Below, in pieces: positions 51,594-60,345 of a stretch of DNA of 64,000 nt (position 1 is its first letter; each line of letters starts with the position of its first letter). Made by a program: the position numbers and the translations under genes. The DNA is taken from assembly GCF_000722545.1 (NCBI RefSeq), contig NZ_JNVM01000008.1, positions 186,001 through 250,000 of the forward strand, written 5' to 3'. Origin of the DNA: Paenibacillus tyrphae. Lineage in GTDB: Bacteria > Bacillota > Bacilli > Paenibacillales > NBRC-103111. The notes beneath the pieces were generated by a model. It was not told where the DNA came from. It did not search any database and worked only from the letters and a program-made list of their open reading frames with translations.

Positions 51594-53072
51594 TCACAAA
51601 ATGATCGCAATGAGGCCGCCGGAGCCTTCGTTTATAATCCGTCCAAGCGTCTCCTGGAGCTTGTAGCGCGCGTTGTCCGGCATCATGGCCAGCTTGCCTT
51701 GAATGCCTTCGCGCACGATCGAGTGCAGCGACCGTCCGAAAATATCGGATTCCCAGATTTTGAGCGGGTTGTCCTCGAAGTCCTGCATCAAGTAGCGAAC
51801 GAGCTCCTCGCTTTGTTTCTCTGTCCCGATAATCGGCGAGAATTCCGACTCCACGTCGACGCGGATCATATGAATCGACGGTGCCGTCGCTCTGAGCCGG
51901 ACTCCGAAGCGGGAACCTTGCCGGATAAGCTCCGGTTCGTCGAGCGCCATCTCCGCAAGCGTCGGAGGAGCAATCCCGTAGCCGGTCGTTTTGACCATTT
52001 CGAGCGCTTCGGCGAAGTGATCGTACTCCCGCTTGGCATGCGTAAAATCCTGCATGAGCTGCAGCAGGTGATCCTTGCCGCGGATTTCCACGCCGACGAC
52101 CTCCATAAGAATGCGGTCATACAGCTCGTCGGGCGCGTACAGATCGATTTCCGCAACCCCTTGCCCCATATTCATTCCGGCCAACGCCGCTTTATCGATA
52201 AATTCGTATTCCTCGAAATGACTGACGACCCGATCCACGTCGCGAAGCCTGCGAATGTCCTGTACCGTCTCGCGGACGGAGTTCTCGAAGCTGGAGCGGA
52301 GCCAGTGGTTTTCCTCCAACACCATGACCCAGCTGGGCAGATTCACATTGACCTCGTGAACCGGGAATTCGTACAGCACTTCGCGAAGCACGGACATCAT
52401 GTCGTCCTCGCTCATATTGGCAACGCTCATCGCCACGACCGGCACGTCGTGCTTCACCTGCAGCTCGTTGCGCAGCTCAATCACGGTATCGCTCTGCGGA
52501 CGGGTCGAGTTCACGATGACGATGAACGGCTTTCCGACTTCCTTCAGTTCGTTAATGATGCGTTCTTCGGCATCCACGTAGGAGGCGCGCGGAATTTCGG
52601 CGATCGAGCCGTCCGTCGTAATGACGACGCCAAGCGTCGCATGCTCTTGAATCACCTTGCGCGTGCCGATTTCCGCGGCTTCCTGGAACGGAATGGCTTC
52701 ATCGAACCACGGCGTATTGATCATCCTTGGGCCGTTCTCATCCTCATATCCTTTGGCGCCTTCGACAACATATCCGACGCAGTCGACCAGTCGAACGTTG
52801 ACATTCAGTCCTTCAGCAACATGCAGCTGCACGGCATTGTTCGGTACGAATTTCGGCTCCGTCGTCATGATCGTCCGTCCGGCGGCGCTTTGCGGCAATT
52901 CGTCGGTTGCCCGGATCCGGTCGGCTTCATTCTGGATGTTCGGCAGCACGATCGACTCCATAAAGCGCTTGATGAACGTTGATTTTCCCGTACGGACCGC
53001 TCCAACGACCCCCAGGTAAATATCCCCGCCAGTACGCTCTGCAATGTCCTTAAAGATATCCACTTTTTCCAA
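51594..53072 (-). CDS. spoIVA: stage IV sporulation protein A, spore coat ATPase
   Basis: 492 residues, the family length. An N-terminal TRAFAC-like ATPase has Walker [10 protein letters not shown] (~24-32), ending in a hydrophobic C-terminal tip (GGLIAIIL) needed for forespore localisation in B. subtilis. It polymerises on the forespore outer membrane as the basement layer of the coat. The start is TTG at 53072 with AGGAGG 8-9 nt upstream. Two sigma-E-like promoters precede it, consistent with mother-cell expression. Confidence 0.95.
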   Translation of the reverse strand: MEKVDIFKDIAERTGGDIYLGVVGAVRTGKSTFIKRFMESIVLPNIQNEADRIRATDELPQSAAGRTIMTTEPKFVPNNAVQLHVAEGLNVNVRLVDCVGYVVEGAKGYEDENGPRMINTPWFDEAIPFQEAAEIGTRKVIQEHATLGVVITTDGSIAEIPRASYVDAEERIINELKEVGKPFIVIVNSTRPQSDTVIELRNELQVKHDVPVVAMSVANMSEDDMMSVLREVLYEFPVHEVNVNLPSWVMVLEENHWLRSSFENSVRETVQDIRRLRDVDRVVSHFEEYEFIDKAALAGMNMGQGVAEIDLYAPDELYDRILMEVVGVEIRGKDHLLQLMQDFTHAKREYDHFAEALEMVKTTGYGIAPPTLAEMALDEPELIRQGSRFGVRLRATAPSIHMIRVDVESEFSPIIGTEKQSEELVRYLMQDFEDNPLKIWESDIFGRSLHSIVREGIQGKLAMMPDNARYKLQETLGRIINEGSGGLIAIIL

Positions 53073-53131
53073 TGAGAATCCCTCCTACAGGTTGTTTAAG
53101 ACGAAACTCGTACACGCTTTGGACTAGTACA

Positions 53132-53159
53132 AATATATGTACGGCGGTTCAAAATATGA
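53132..53159 (-). promoter_or_regulatory. candidate sigma-E promoter of spoIVA, proximal
   Basis: TCATATT (53153-53159), 13-nt spacer, CATATATT (53132-53139), compared with the sigma-E pattern KMATATT and CATACANT: full match at -35 and one mismatch at -10. About 60 nt before spoIVA. Confidence 0.55.
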
Positions 53160-53239
53160 TGACAGGCGCAGAAATAATTTTCACCGGAAATCCGGCTTTA
53201 CCGTGTTCGCCGCTTGCGTCCTTAACTTCATCCCTGACA

Positions 53240-53268
53240 AATATATGTAGGAGATTCTACGATTATTC
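53240..53268 (-). promoter_or_regulatory. candidate sigma-E promoter of spoIVA, distal
   Basis: GAATAAT (53262-53268), 14-nt spacer, CATATATT (53240-53247). The -10 octamer is identical to the proximal one, 108 bp away. Confidence 0.5.
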
Positions 53269-53282
53269 TAGCTATGGCAAGA

Positions 53283-53320
53283 AAAAAAACTCTATCACCT
53301 TGAATAGAAGGTTGATAGAG
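53283..53320 (-). terminator. intrinsic terminator after yphF
   Basis: Stem CTCTATCAACCTT / AAGGTGATAGAG (one unpaired base) with a 6-nt loop, then eight T on the minus strand, directly after the yphF stop. Confidence 0.85.
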
Positions 53321-53326
53321 GCTAGG

Positions 53327-54058
53327 TTAGAACGATTCCGGGACGGGGACCGGCTTATTGTCTTTCCAAATGTAAGCAAACGAACGCGCAGGGACGAAAT
53401 ACGATTCCTGAACGAGCAGTGCGCGCAAATCCTGCTTTTCATCAAGACGGCTTTGAAGCTGCTTCTTGTCGATAAGCCGCATAATTTCAGGCGCGTAATC
53501 GATGGCGACTTGACCCGATTCGCTCATCAGGAACGGAAGCATTACCGAACGCGTATACATGCTGGTTACTTCCAGAGGCTTTCGGTTCAGCTTGGCGTAA
53601 TCGATGGCGACAAAGCCGGGAGCGACCGATTCCCCAGCCGGCAGCGTGCCCGTCTTCGATTTGTAACGGTCCACCTCCTGCTGCAATTCGACAGTCTGCT
53701 GGAACGAAGGCAGATCCATCATCTTGACCGTCGGCTTCGTCTCCGCATCGATCAGGACATAGCTCGCCGTCCCGCCGTTCTCGAACGCATTGGCCGGTAC
53801 TTCGCTAAGGTAACGCCCTTTCAGCTTTTTGAAATCGATCGGATTCTGTTCATACAGTGGCGTGGTCGCCTCGAAGTTTTTGATCGGCAGCACGCCGGTT
53901 TTCGCCTTATATTGATCGATCGCGTTCTGAACGACGATCACATACTCGCCGCTCGCGATCTGGTTCTCCTTGCGCATCTCCTTCGGATACATGCAGCCGC
54001 CGAGCAGCGTGCAGACCAGCAGCAAAGACGCCGCCTGCAGCCAACGCTTCATCACCAT
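53327..54058 (-). CDS. YphF-like lipoprotein
   Basis: 243 residues. A signal peptide ends in the lipobox LLGGC (Cys22), so the protein should be anchored outside the membrane. Two similar halves contain a repeated motif: IDQYKAKTGVLPI (~48) and VDRYKSKTGTLPA (~128), each followed by a DF/DY-KL segment, which suggests an internal duplication. Its length and position next to spoIVA match B. subtilis YphF. Function unknown; a role in the spore envelope is inferred from neighbourhood only. Confidence 0.78.
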   Translation of the reverse strand: MVMKRWLQAASLLLVCTLLGGCMYPKEMRKENQIASGEYVIVVQNAIDQYKAKTGVLPIKNFEATTPLYEQNPIDFKKLKGRYLSEVPANAFENGGTASYVLIDAETKPTVKMMDLPSFQQTVELQQEVDRYKSKTGTLPAGESVAPGFVAIDYAKLNRKPLEVTSMYTRSVMLPFLMSESGQVAIDYAPEIMRLIDKKQLQSRLDEKQDLRALLVQESYFVPARSFAYIWKDNKPVPVPESF

Positions 54059-54393
54059 TCCTCCTCCTGCTTTTCCAACTGCTTACGTATAGCGCTTTTC
54101 AACGGATCCTCCGGCACGAGGACCGTGACTGGCCCGGTGATTTTCGCCTGACAGGCCAGACGATAGCCGTCCTGCTGCAAGCCGCCAAGCTTCAGCGCCT
54201 CATTGCGGTTCGGCTCGGACAGCCCTGTACCAACGTTCTCCGTCACACGAACTTTGCACATCAGACAAGCCGCCTTGCCCCCGCACCGGGTACGGATATG
54301 CACGCGGGCGCGCCGTGCCGCGTCCAGAAGCGTCGTGCCCGGTCTTGCTTCAACCGTTTTGTTGTCGGGTAAAAAAGTGACTTTCGCGGCCAT
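54052..54393 (-). CDS. [2Fe-2S] ferredoxin, first copy
   Basis: 113 residues of the plant/adrenodoxin-type fold. Cluster ligands: C37, C43, C46 in RCGGKAACLMC and the fourth Cys in RLACQAK (~79). It should carry one electron in the cytosol. It overlaps yphF by 7 nt and follows a nucleotidyltransferase-like gene. A second ferredoxin gene lies ~650 nt upstream on the same strand. The redox partner is unknown. Confidence 0.88.
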   Translation of the reverse strand: MAAKVTFLPDNKTVEARPGTTLLDAARRARVHIRTRCGGKAACLMCKVRVTENVGTGLSEPNRNEALKLGGLQQDGYRLACQAKITGPVTVLVPEDPLKSAIRKQLEKQEEEW

Positions 54394-54409
54394 ACGTGCT
54401 CTCCTTCCG

Positions 54410-55024
54410 TTAACTATTCGCTTTCGGGTCGAGCAGCGTACGCAGCCTGTCTACGAGCTCCCCGCTGAAGCGGTTGCGGGCAATCAAGTCATCGAGAGCC
54501 AGCCTGTGGCGTTCAGGTTCTTGGACTCGGCACACCCTCGCAATCGCTTCATAACGGTCCGGGCGGTCCCTCAGCACGTTAAACACCAGTTCATGAACCA
54601 GCGGCATTAGCCGGACAATCTCTCCTTCGCTATACGGAACAGCAGGCGCATGTGTCTGTGCCAAATACTCAGCTTCCACGCGATATTTACTCTCCATCGC
54701 CCGCACCTCGAAAGCCCCGACCAGCTCCACCTTGACGCCGTTCATTTCATAATGGCTGAGAATCGACCGATAGATCGGCGTTTCGCTCTCCGTCTGATCG
54801 TCAGTTGCATACCGCCGGAGCGCCAGATGCAAATCCTCCGCATTGCTCCGGTCAGCGTATAAATCCAAGTCCCGGGGAAGCGCGTCAAGCTGCACGCCTT
54901 GCAGCAGCAGTCCTGTGCTGCCGCCGACCAGCCAAATGGAGTCAGATCCCCGTGTATGTACGGCAAGCTCGGAAAAAATCTCCTTAAGCGGATCCGGCAC
55001 CGTGCCAAGTTGTTGAGTATTCAT
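54410..55024 (-). CDS. nucleotidyltransferase-fold protein
   Basis: 204 residues. The N-terminal half contains a nucleotidyltransferase-like signature: WLVGGSTGLLLQG (~31-43) and PRDLDLYAD (~50-58), matching the GG[ST]-x-DxD layout of the Pol-beta superfamily. The rest is helical. It could be a minimal nucleotidyltransferase or an inactive relative. It is sandwiched between two [2Fe-2S] ferredoxin genes, an unusual context. No partner HEPN gene was seen, so a toxin-antitoxin role is not supported. Confidence 0.75.
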   Translation of the reverse strand: MNTQQLGTVPDPLKEIFSELAVHTRGSDSIWLVGGSTGLLLQGVQLDALPRDLDLYADRSNAEDLHLALRRYATDDQTESETPIYRSILSHYEMNGVKVELVGAFEVRAMESKYRVEAEYLAQTHAPAVPYSEGEIVRLMPLVHELVFNVLRDRPDRYEAIARVCRVQEPERHRLALDDLIARNRFSGELVDRLRTLLDPKANS

Positions 55025-55051
55025 CTTATCATCCTATGCTAAGCAAAATGG

Positions 55052-55345
55052 TCAAAAATAAGGCTTATGCGCAACCGCGATCGCGCCCTCGCTTTTTACT
55101 TTCGCCTGACAGCCTAACCGAAAGCCTTGCTCCAGCTCGTCCGGCTCCAAATTGTCCAGCTCCTCGTCCGTCGGAGCGTTCAAATGCTCCATGCCCTCGC
55201 TTACTTGACAGCGGCAACGGGAGCAGGTACCGCGCATGCAGGAGAAACCCCAGTCCACTTCCGCCTTCAGCGCCAAATCTAAGATCGTGAACCCGGTCAC
55301 CGGCTCGATCGACTTCGTTACTCTGCGTCCTTTTAAGGTAATCAT
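55052..55345 (-). CDS. [2Fe-2S] ferredoxin, second copy
   Basis: 97 residues from the ATG at 55345 (AAGGAG ~12 nt upstream). Cluster ligands are in SCMRGTCSRC (C-x5-C-x2-C, ~36-45) and LGCQAK (~80). It is the same family as the ferredoxin at 54052 but clearly different in sequence, with an acidic insert (PTDEELDNLEPDEL). It is flanked by yphE and the nucleotidyltransferase gene. The electron partner is unknown. Confidence 0.87.
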   Translation of the reverse strand: MITLKGRRVTKSIEPVTGFTILDLALKAEVDWGFSCMRGTCSRCRCQVSEGMEHLNAPTDEELDNLEPDELEQGFRLGCQAKVKSEGAIAVAHKPYF

Positions 55346-55361
55346 GTAGGCAGCAATCTCC

Positions 55362-55541
55362 TTAGAATAGCGATACAACCATATAGATAAAGATCGGGAT
55401 AAACATCAAGAACGCGACCAGCGATAGCACAAATCGGACAATACCCGTCGTTTTATTTCTCGCAAACGTGATCAGCAGCGAAGCGAGAACCATGAGACCG
55501 ATCGCAATAAAAGATGCCCACATTTTGTCCAACGGCGACAT
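55362..55541 (-). CDS. yphE: DUF2768 small membrane protein YphE
   Basis: 59 residues with two membrane helices, ~10-27 (SFIAIGLMVLASLLITF) and ~37-57 (VRFVLSLVAFLMFIPIFIY), separated by a basic loop RNKTTG. The size, hairpin topology and place between gpsA and the spoIVA region match YphE (DUF2768). The ribosome site is weak (AGGGG, ~13 nt before the ATG at 55541). Function unknown; the region is rich in sporulation genes. Confidence 0.78.
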   Translation of the reverse strand: MSPLDKMWASFIAIGLMVLASLLITFARNKTTGIVRFVLSLVAFLMFIPIFIYMVVSLF

Positions 55542-55592
55542 AAAAATTTTCCAACCCCTAGCTTGGTAACGTAATTGACTCCATCATAACAC

Positions 55593-55614
55593 AAAAAAAG
55601 CACAAGCGCGCTTG
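55593..55614 (-). terminator. possible terminator after spoVIF
   Basis: Short palindrome CAAGCGCGCTTG followed by TGC and seven T on the minus strand, ~45 nt after the spoVIF stop. The helix is only 4 bp with a CGCG loop, so this is tentative. Confidence 0.35.
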
Positions 55615-55653
55615 ATCGGCGGCTCATGCCATAAAACTGTTAAAAATGTCACC

Positions 55654-55932
55654 TTACTTCTTCATGATCATCTTCATGAGCTGTTCCAAATTGTCCGTGC
55701 TCACTTTGCTGCTTTTGATAGCTTGAATCAGCTCATTCGTCGTTTGATCCGAAACGGGAACATTCACAAGGCCCGCAACTTGCTTAATCAGCTGCCGCAG
55801 CTGCGTATCGCTCTGCAGCGTGGACGGCTTTACCCCGCTCGCAAGCTTGTATATATCTTTCTCGGAGACGCTTTTGCCGGTTTTTTTCTTAACCACATTG
55901 AGCACGTCTTTCGGCATGTTTTTATCTGCCAT
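55654..55932 (-). CDS. spoVIF: stage VI sporulation protein F
   Basis: 92 residues. It has the SpoVIF pattern VVKKKTGKSVSEKDIYKLAS near the N-terminus, then RQLIKQVAGLVNVPVS and a C-terminal LEQLMKMIMKK. In B. subtilis SpoVIF is needed for late coat assembly. Its location between gpsA and yphE is consistent with a sporulation cluster. A GAGG-type site precedes the ATG. Confidence 0.85.
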   Translation of the reverse strand: MADKNMPKDVLNVVKKKTGKSVSEKDIYKLASGVKPSTLQSDTQLRQLIKQVAGLVNVPVSDQTTNELIQAIKSSKVSTDNLEQLMKMIMKK

Positions 55933-56014
55933 CGTTGTCCCTCCTCAGACTGGTTATGCAATAAAGCCTGAGGTAGTATATGTGGAAAAGTTGCCGTCGG
56001 TGTAGGCGTTTGCC

Positions 56015-57064
56015 TTAACGAAGCCAACCGTTTTGAGAGTCGTCGGCGATTTCTTCGGTTTCATGCCGGGGTCCCCGTCCCATCAAATGCTCTACGGCCG
56101 TTTTCGGGTTTTTCCCGTTAAACAGGACGTGATACAGCTGTTCCGTAATCGGCATGGAAATCTCATAGCGGCGGGACAACTGATAGGCCGCCTGCGTCGT
56201 TTTGACGCCTTCTACGACCATTCCCATCCGCGTGAGCACTTCTTCCAGCGAATGTCCCTGCGCCAGCATCGAGCCGGCCCGCCAGTTGCGGCTGTGCCTG
56301 CTTGTGCACGTAACTACCAAATCTCCGATTCCGGCCAATCCCGCAAACGTTAACGGACTCGCCCCCATCGCCGTCCCAAGTCTGGCGATTTCGGCCAGTC
56401 CCCGGGTAAGCAGAGCCGCTTTGGCATTATCTCCGAAATCCAACCCGTCACTAAGACCTGCTCCGAGCGCGATAATATTTTTAAGCGCGCCGCCAACCTC
56501 GACACCAATGACATCGGGGTTCGTATATACACGAAAATAGGAGTTGATCAACAGATCCTGCGCCTGTTCGGCGGCTTCTTTGTCCAGCGAGGCCACGACG
56601 ACCGTTGTCGGGCATTGCCGGATAACCTCTTCCGCATGGCTTGGCCCGGATAGTACGACCAGCCGGTTCGAATCGTACGACGGCAGCTCTTCCGACAACA
56701 CTTCACTCATGCGCTTTAAGCTGCCGGCCTCGAACCCTTTGGTCGCGTGGACCAAAAGCGAATCAGGGCTCAAATGCGGTTTAAGCTGACCAGCGATATC
56801 CCGCATGGCCGAGGACGGCGCTACAACCACGACGGCATCCGCATCTTTTACGGCTTCCTCCATAGAATCCGTCGCCCGAATCCGCGGGGATAACAAAACC
56901 TCGGGCAGAAACCGGCTGTTGCGGTGCTCCTCGTTAATTTCCCGTACCTGATCACGGTTGCGCGACCATAACAGCACGTCGCGGCCGTTATCCGCCAGCA
57001 CCGAGGCAATGGCCGTTCCCCAACTTCCCGCTACCAGCACGGCGGTTTTACCGGAAACCGGCAT
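56015..57064 (-). CDS. gpsA: glycerol-3-phosphate dehydrogenase [NAD(P)+] GpsA
   Basis: 349 residues. It makes sn-glycerol 3-phosphate for phospholipids. The C-terminal part is normal: catalytic Lys in VGGALKNIIALGAG (~190), GLAGIGDLVVTC and HSRN. Oddly, the NAD-binding loop reads VAGSWGTA (~11-18) where the family has GAGSWGTA, so the first Gly of GxGxxG is Val. It is followed by spoVIF and preceded 24 nt upstream by plsY, the enzyme that uses its product. Confidence 0.93.
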   Translation of the reverse strand: MPVSGKTAVLVAGSWGTAIASVLADNGRDVLLWSRNRDQVREINEEHRNSRFLPEVLLSPRIRATDSMEEAVKDADAVVVVAPSSAMRDIAGQLKPHLSPDSLLVHATKGFEAGSLKRMSEVLSEELPSYDSNRLVVLSGPSHAEEVIRQCPTTVVVASLDKEAAEQAQDLLINSYFRVYTNPDVIGVEVGGALKNIIALGAGLSDGLDFGDNAKAALLTRGLAEIARLGTAMGASPLTFAGLAGIGDLVVTCTSRHSRNWRAGSMLAQGHSLEEVLTRMGMVVEGVKTTQAAYQLSRRYEISMPITEQLYHVLFNGKNPKTAVEHLMGRGPRHETEEIADDSQNGWLR

Positions 57065-57088
57065 GAACGAACACCTCCGTCTATTTCG

Positions 57089-57688
57089 TCAAACTTGTTT
57101 TTTGGCACCAAGCTTGTTCTCTTGTCCTTTTAACAGCTTCACGATATTGCTCCGATGCTTGACCCAAGCGAATACGAAGAGAAGCAGGCTGAGCACGAAA
57201 ATCTCCCGGGAATCGACCATAAACCATATGAATATCGGTAAAAGTGCAGTAAACAATAGAGATCCCAGGGAAACGTAACGCGTAATAGCAATAGAAATAA
57301 TAGCAACAATCCCGGCGATAAGCGCAGGCAAAAAGGCAAGCGTCACCATCACTCCGATCGTCGTGGCAATGCCCTTACCTCCTCGAAACCCGAAAAATAT
57401 GGGCCAATTGTGCCCTACGATAACGCTGATACCCGCAAGCACTTCAAACAGCGGATCGCTCCCGCTTAACCACGTGCCGATCCAGACGGCCGCCACGCCC
57501 TTCAATACATCCAAGAGAAGCACTGCGATGCCCGGCCCTTTGCCGAGCACCCGCAGCGTATTCGTCGCCCCCGCGTTCCCGCTTCCGTGTTCGCGTATAT
57601 CGATGCCTTTCAGCAGTTTGCCTGCCAAATAACTAAAGCTGATCGAGCCGAGCAAATAACCGATCAAAAGTGAGAGCAAGTTAGTCAC
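57089..57688 (-). CDS. plsY: acyl-phosphate:glycerol-3-phosphate acyltransferase PlsY
   Basis: 199 residues with about five membrane helices. The three PlsY motifs are present: GSISFSYLAGK (~14), GSGNAGATNTLRVLG (~36-50), and NWPIFFGFRGGKGIATTIG (~93-111). It puts the first acyl chain on glycerol-3-phosphate. Next to gpsA, the pair starts phospholipid synthesis. It is 12 nt after der. Confidence 0.95.
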   Translation of the reverse strand: MTNLLSLLIGYLLGSISFSYLAGKLLKGIDIREHGSGNAGATNTLRVLGKGPGIAVLLLDVLKGVAAVWIGTWLSGSDPLFEVLAGISVIVGHNWPIFFGFRGGKGIATTIGVMVTLAFLPALIAGIVAIISIAITRYVSLGSLLFTALLPIFIWFMVDSREIFVLSLLLFVFAWVKHRSNIVKLLKGQENKLGAKKQV

Positions 57689-57700
57689 CGCGGTTCTCTC

Positions 57701-59023
57701 CTATTCGTCGTCCGATTTACGACGCGTGAACATGCGTAGAGGCGTCCCCTCGAAACCGAACGCGCCGCGAATTTTATTTTCCAAATATCTTTGATAGGAG
57801 AAATGCATCAGCTCCGGATCGTTGACGAAGAAAATGATGGTCGGAGGCTTGACCGCCACCTGTGTCGCATAATTGATACGCAGCCGTTTCCCTTTATCCG
57901 TCGGGGGCGGGTTGATGGCCACAGCATCGGATACGACGTCGTTCAGCACGTGCGTCGCCACACGCGCCGAATGCTGCTCGGCCACATTGGTCACTACCGG
58001 GAACAGCTTATGCAGCCGCTGCTTCGTCTTGGCCGACAAATACACGACGGGAGCATAGGTCATAAACAAAAAATGGTCGCGGATTTTTTGCGTAAATTGA
58101 TGCATCGTTTTGTCGTCTTTTTCCACGATATCCCATTTATTCACAACGAAGATCGCCGCTTTGCCCGCCTCGTGCGCATACCCGGCCACGTGCTTATCCT
58201 GCTCGATGATGCCTTCCTCGCCGTCAATGACGACCAGGACGACGTCCGCTCGCTCGATCGCCTTCATGGCACGCATGACGCTGTACTTCTCCGTCGTCTC
58301 GTATACTTTGCCGCGCTTGCGCATCCCCGCCGTATCGATGATGACGTACTTTTGGCCGTCTTTCTCAAAAGGCGTATCGATCGCATCGCGCGTCGTTCCG
58401 GCAACATTGCTGACGATGACGCGCTCTTCTCCCAGGATGGCGTTGACGAGCGACGATTTCCCGACGTTCGGCCGGCCGATCAGTGCGACCTTGATCACAT
58501 CCTCGCCGTACTCTTCCTCGCTCGTGTCCGGAAAATGCTTGATCACCTCGTCAAGCAGGTCGCCAATTCCCGTGCCGTGAGAGCCGGAGATGCCGACCAC
58601 GTCGCCGAAGCCGAGGCTGTAGAACTCGTAAATATCGTCCATCCGCTTCAGATTGTCCACTTTGTTAACGGCAATGATAACCGGCTTTTTCGCCCGGAAC
58701 AGCATTTCCGCGACTTCGCTGTCTGCCGGCGTAATGCCCGCTTTGGCATCCACCATAAACACGATCACGTCCGCTTCCTCGATGGCAAGCTCCGCTTGAA
58801 CGCGTACGGACTTCATGATCTGATCTTCCCCGTCGATCTCAATCCCGCCGGTGTCGATCACGCTGAACTCGGTATCCAGCCACTCTCCCCTGCCGTACAG
58901 CCGGTCCCGGGTAACCCCCGGTTTATCTTCCACAATAGCCAGCTTATCGCCGATAATACGGTTAAATACCGTAGATTTGCCCACGTTCGGACGGCCGACA
59001 ATCGCTACGATTGGTCTTGCCAT
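57701..59023 (-). CDS. der: ribosome biogenesis GTPase Der (EngA)
   Basis: 440 residues from the ATG at 59023 (AAGGGA 9 nt upstream; another ATG three codons earlier is too close). Two tandem GTPase domains: G1 GRPNVGKST (~9-17) with DTGG and NKVD; second G1 GRPNVGKSS (~184-192) with DTAGMRKRG and NKWD. A C-terminal KH-like domain follows. It assists 50S subunit maturation and is essential in most bacteria. Confidence 0.96.
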   Translation of the reverse strand: MARPIVAIVGRPNVGKSTVFNRIIGDKLAIVEDKPGVTRDRLYGRGEWLDTEFSVIDTGGIEIDGEDQIMKSVRVQAELAIEEADVIVFMVDAKAGITPADSEVAEMLFRAKKPVIIAVNKVDNLKRMDDIYEFYSLGFGDVVGISGSHGTGIGDLLDEVIKHFPDTSEEEYGEDVIKVALIGRPNVGKSSLVNAILGEERVIVSNVAGTTRDAIDTPFEKDGQKYVIIDTAGMRKRGKVYETTEKYSVMRAMKAIERADVVLVVIDGEEGIIEQDKHVAGYAHEAGKAAIFVVNKWDIVEKDDKTMHQFTQKIRDHFLFMTYAPVVYLSAKTKQRLHKLFPVVTNVAEQHSARVATHVLNDVVSDAVAINPPPTDKGKRLRINYATQVAVKPPTIIFFVNDPELMHFSYQRYLENKIRGAFGFEGTPLRMFTRRKSDDE

Positions 59024-59200
59024 GCACTTCATTCCCTTCTTCGACTACCGCAATGTTGCTTCATGTCTCCCTCCACCGTTCGGCCGAGGGGCGTTATGTA
59101 CAAAGACAATCCTGTTTTCAAGGCTTGCAAGCTCTGATATTATATCAAAATCGAATTCACAAGTAAATGAACGAAACGTTAGCGGGTAGCCTTCCAACCG

Positions 59201-59383
59201 TTAATGCTTCACTAAAATAACGATCCCGTTCTCCAAATCGTGAGCCGAAGCATCCAAAATTTTTTCCAGTTTAAAGGCGACTTGCTGCTGATGATTTGCA
59301 TCGTCCGCGATAAAGATGGGAGCTCCACCGGCCACCGTTTGCCGGTTTGCTTCCGTTGCTACTACCGCCATAATTTGTCCCAT
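59201..59383 (-). CDS. capping-complex subunit for YIEGIA
   Basis: 60 residues from the ATG at 59383, with GGGAGGAT 7 nt upstream; a longer open frame upstream overlaps the YIEGIA gene and is not needed. It starts MGQIMAVVATE and ends LENGIVILVKH, matching the small partner protein annotated with YIEGIA proteins in Paenibacillus relatives. It follows the YIEGIA gene by 5 nt. Its biochemical role is unknown to me. Confidence 0.78.
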   Translation of the reverse strand: MGQIMAVVATEANRQTVAGGAPIFIADDANHQQQVAFKLEKILDASAHDLENGIVILVKH

Positions 59384-59388
59384 TAACG

Positions 59389-60303
59389 CTATCCTCCCGC
59401 TTTTCCGCCGGTTTGCACATGCGCCTCGCTCGGCATCCGCACTGCGCTTTCCAGCACCGGCGAGTTCATCGCCACTTGCCGGGCTTTCTCCGGATCGCAC
59501 TCCTGCGGAAGCAGCAGCACCGCCAGCCGCCCGTCATCCATATTCAGCTTGGCCAGCGGAACGAGCGCCGGTTCGCCTTGGTCGCGATGGACGCCCATGA
59601 TGGTAGACACGTCATGCAGCAGCGCCTGCCGTTGGCCGGGATTAGCCAAGGTAACCTTGGCATTTTTGTTTTTGGGCACAAGCACAATGCCGATGGCATT
59701 CTTCCGGATGACGTTTTGCGTATCGCTTAATCCGATGTTCATGATATAAATGTCGTCCACGAACAGATTGGGCCCGTCCAGCCACACTCGGCCGATGTTT
59801 GCATCTGCAATCGCCGACAAGGATTTGCCTGTCTTAAACATATTGGTAAACAGAATAGCTGCAATGCCGGCCACAATCCCCCAATACCATGGGAACACGA
59901 TGCCAAAGAACGCCGTAGCGAACGCGGTAAAAATGACTAAATAGTTGCGGCCTTCGAACACCATCGCAATCCCTTCAATATAGGTCGCTCCCCGCGGCAC
60001 CAGCTCCATACTGTCGATTTTACTCAGCGTCTGCCGCTCCATATTGCGGACATCCCGGAACTGCTGTGCCGCCATAGCCAAAAACGTCATGGCCGTATAG
60101 TTCTTATCCAGCAGTGAAGGGACGGCGACCGCTCCGAGTCCCGCCGCGATGACGCCCAAGGAGAGATGAATGATTTTGCCGTGAGGATACGTCGGATATT
60201 GCCGGTAATCGGTCCGCAGCATCGTCAGCCGGGCCAGCACACCGAACAATACGCCCAGTATGATTCCTACGGTATATTTTTGCTCCACCAGCCAAGCCCA
60301 CAC
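59389..60303 (-). CDS. YIEGIA-family membrane protein (YphB/SeaA-like)
   Basis: 304 residues. It has membrane segments at ~10-28, ~48-66 and a pair at ~120-160, and a soluble C-terminal half. The family name motif YIEGIA occurs at ~108-113 (GATYIEGIAMVFEG). The position between der and yphA corresponds to yphB (seaA), a spore-envelope gene, in B. subtilis. A role in spore-envelope assembly is inferred. It is followed by its small capping-subunit partner. Confidence 0.82.
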   Translation of the reverse strand: MWAWLVEQKYTVGIILGVLFGVLARLTMLRTDYRQYPTYPHGKIIHLSLGVIAAGLGAVAVPSLLDKNYTAMTFLAMAAQQFRDVRNMERQTLSKIDSMELVPRGATYIEGIAMVFEGRNYLVIFTAFATAFFGIVFPWYWGIVAGIAAILFTNMFKTGKSLSAIADANIGRVWLDGPNLFVDDIYIMNIGLSDTQNVIRKNAIGIVLVPKNKNAKVTLANPGQRQALLHDVSTIMGVHRDQGEPALVPLAKLNMDDGRLAVLLLPQECDPEKARQVAMNSPVLESAVRMPSEAHVQTGGKAGG

Positions 60304-60345
60304 GTCGATCGCGTCTCCTTCCTTCTCAGCAACAGCTTCTGCCTG

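Noticed and set aside
51564..52982. 472-codon open frame on the plus strand
   Set aside because: Antisense to spoIVA; no initiation signals.
54410..55024. Minimal nucleotidyltransferase as a toxin-antitoxin (MNT-HEPN) component
   Set aside because: The neighbours are ferredoxins; no HEPN-type partner gene is present.
57791..59137. 448-codon open frame on the plus strand
   Set aside because: Antisense to der; Arg/His-rich composition is typical of shadow frames.
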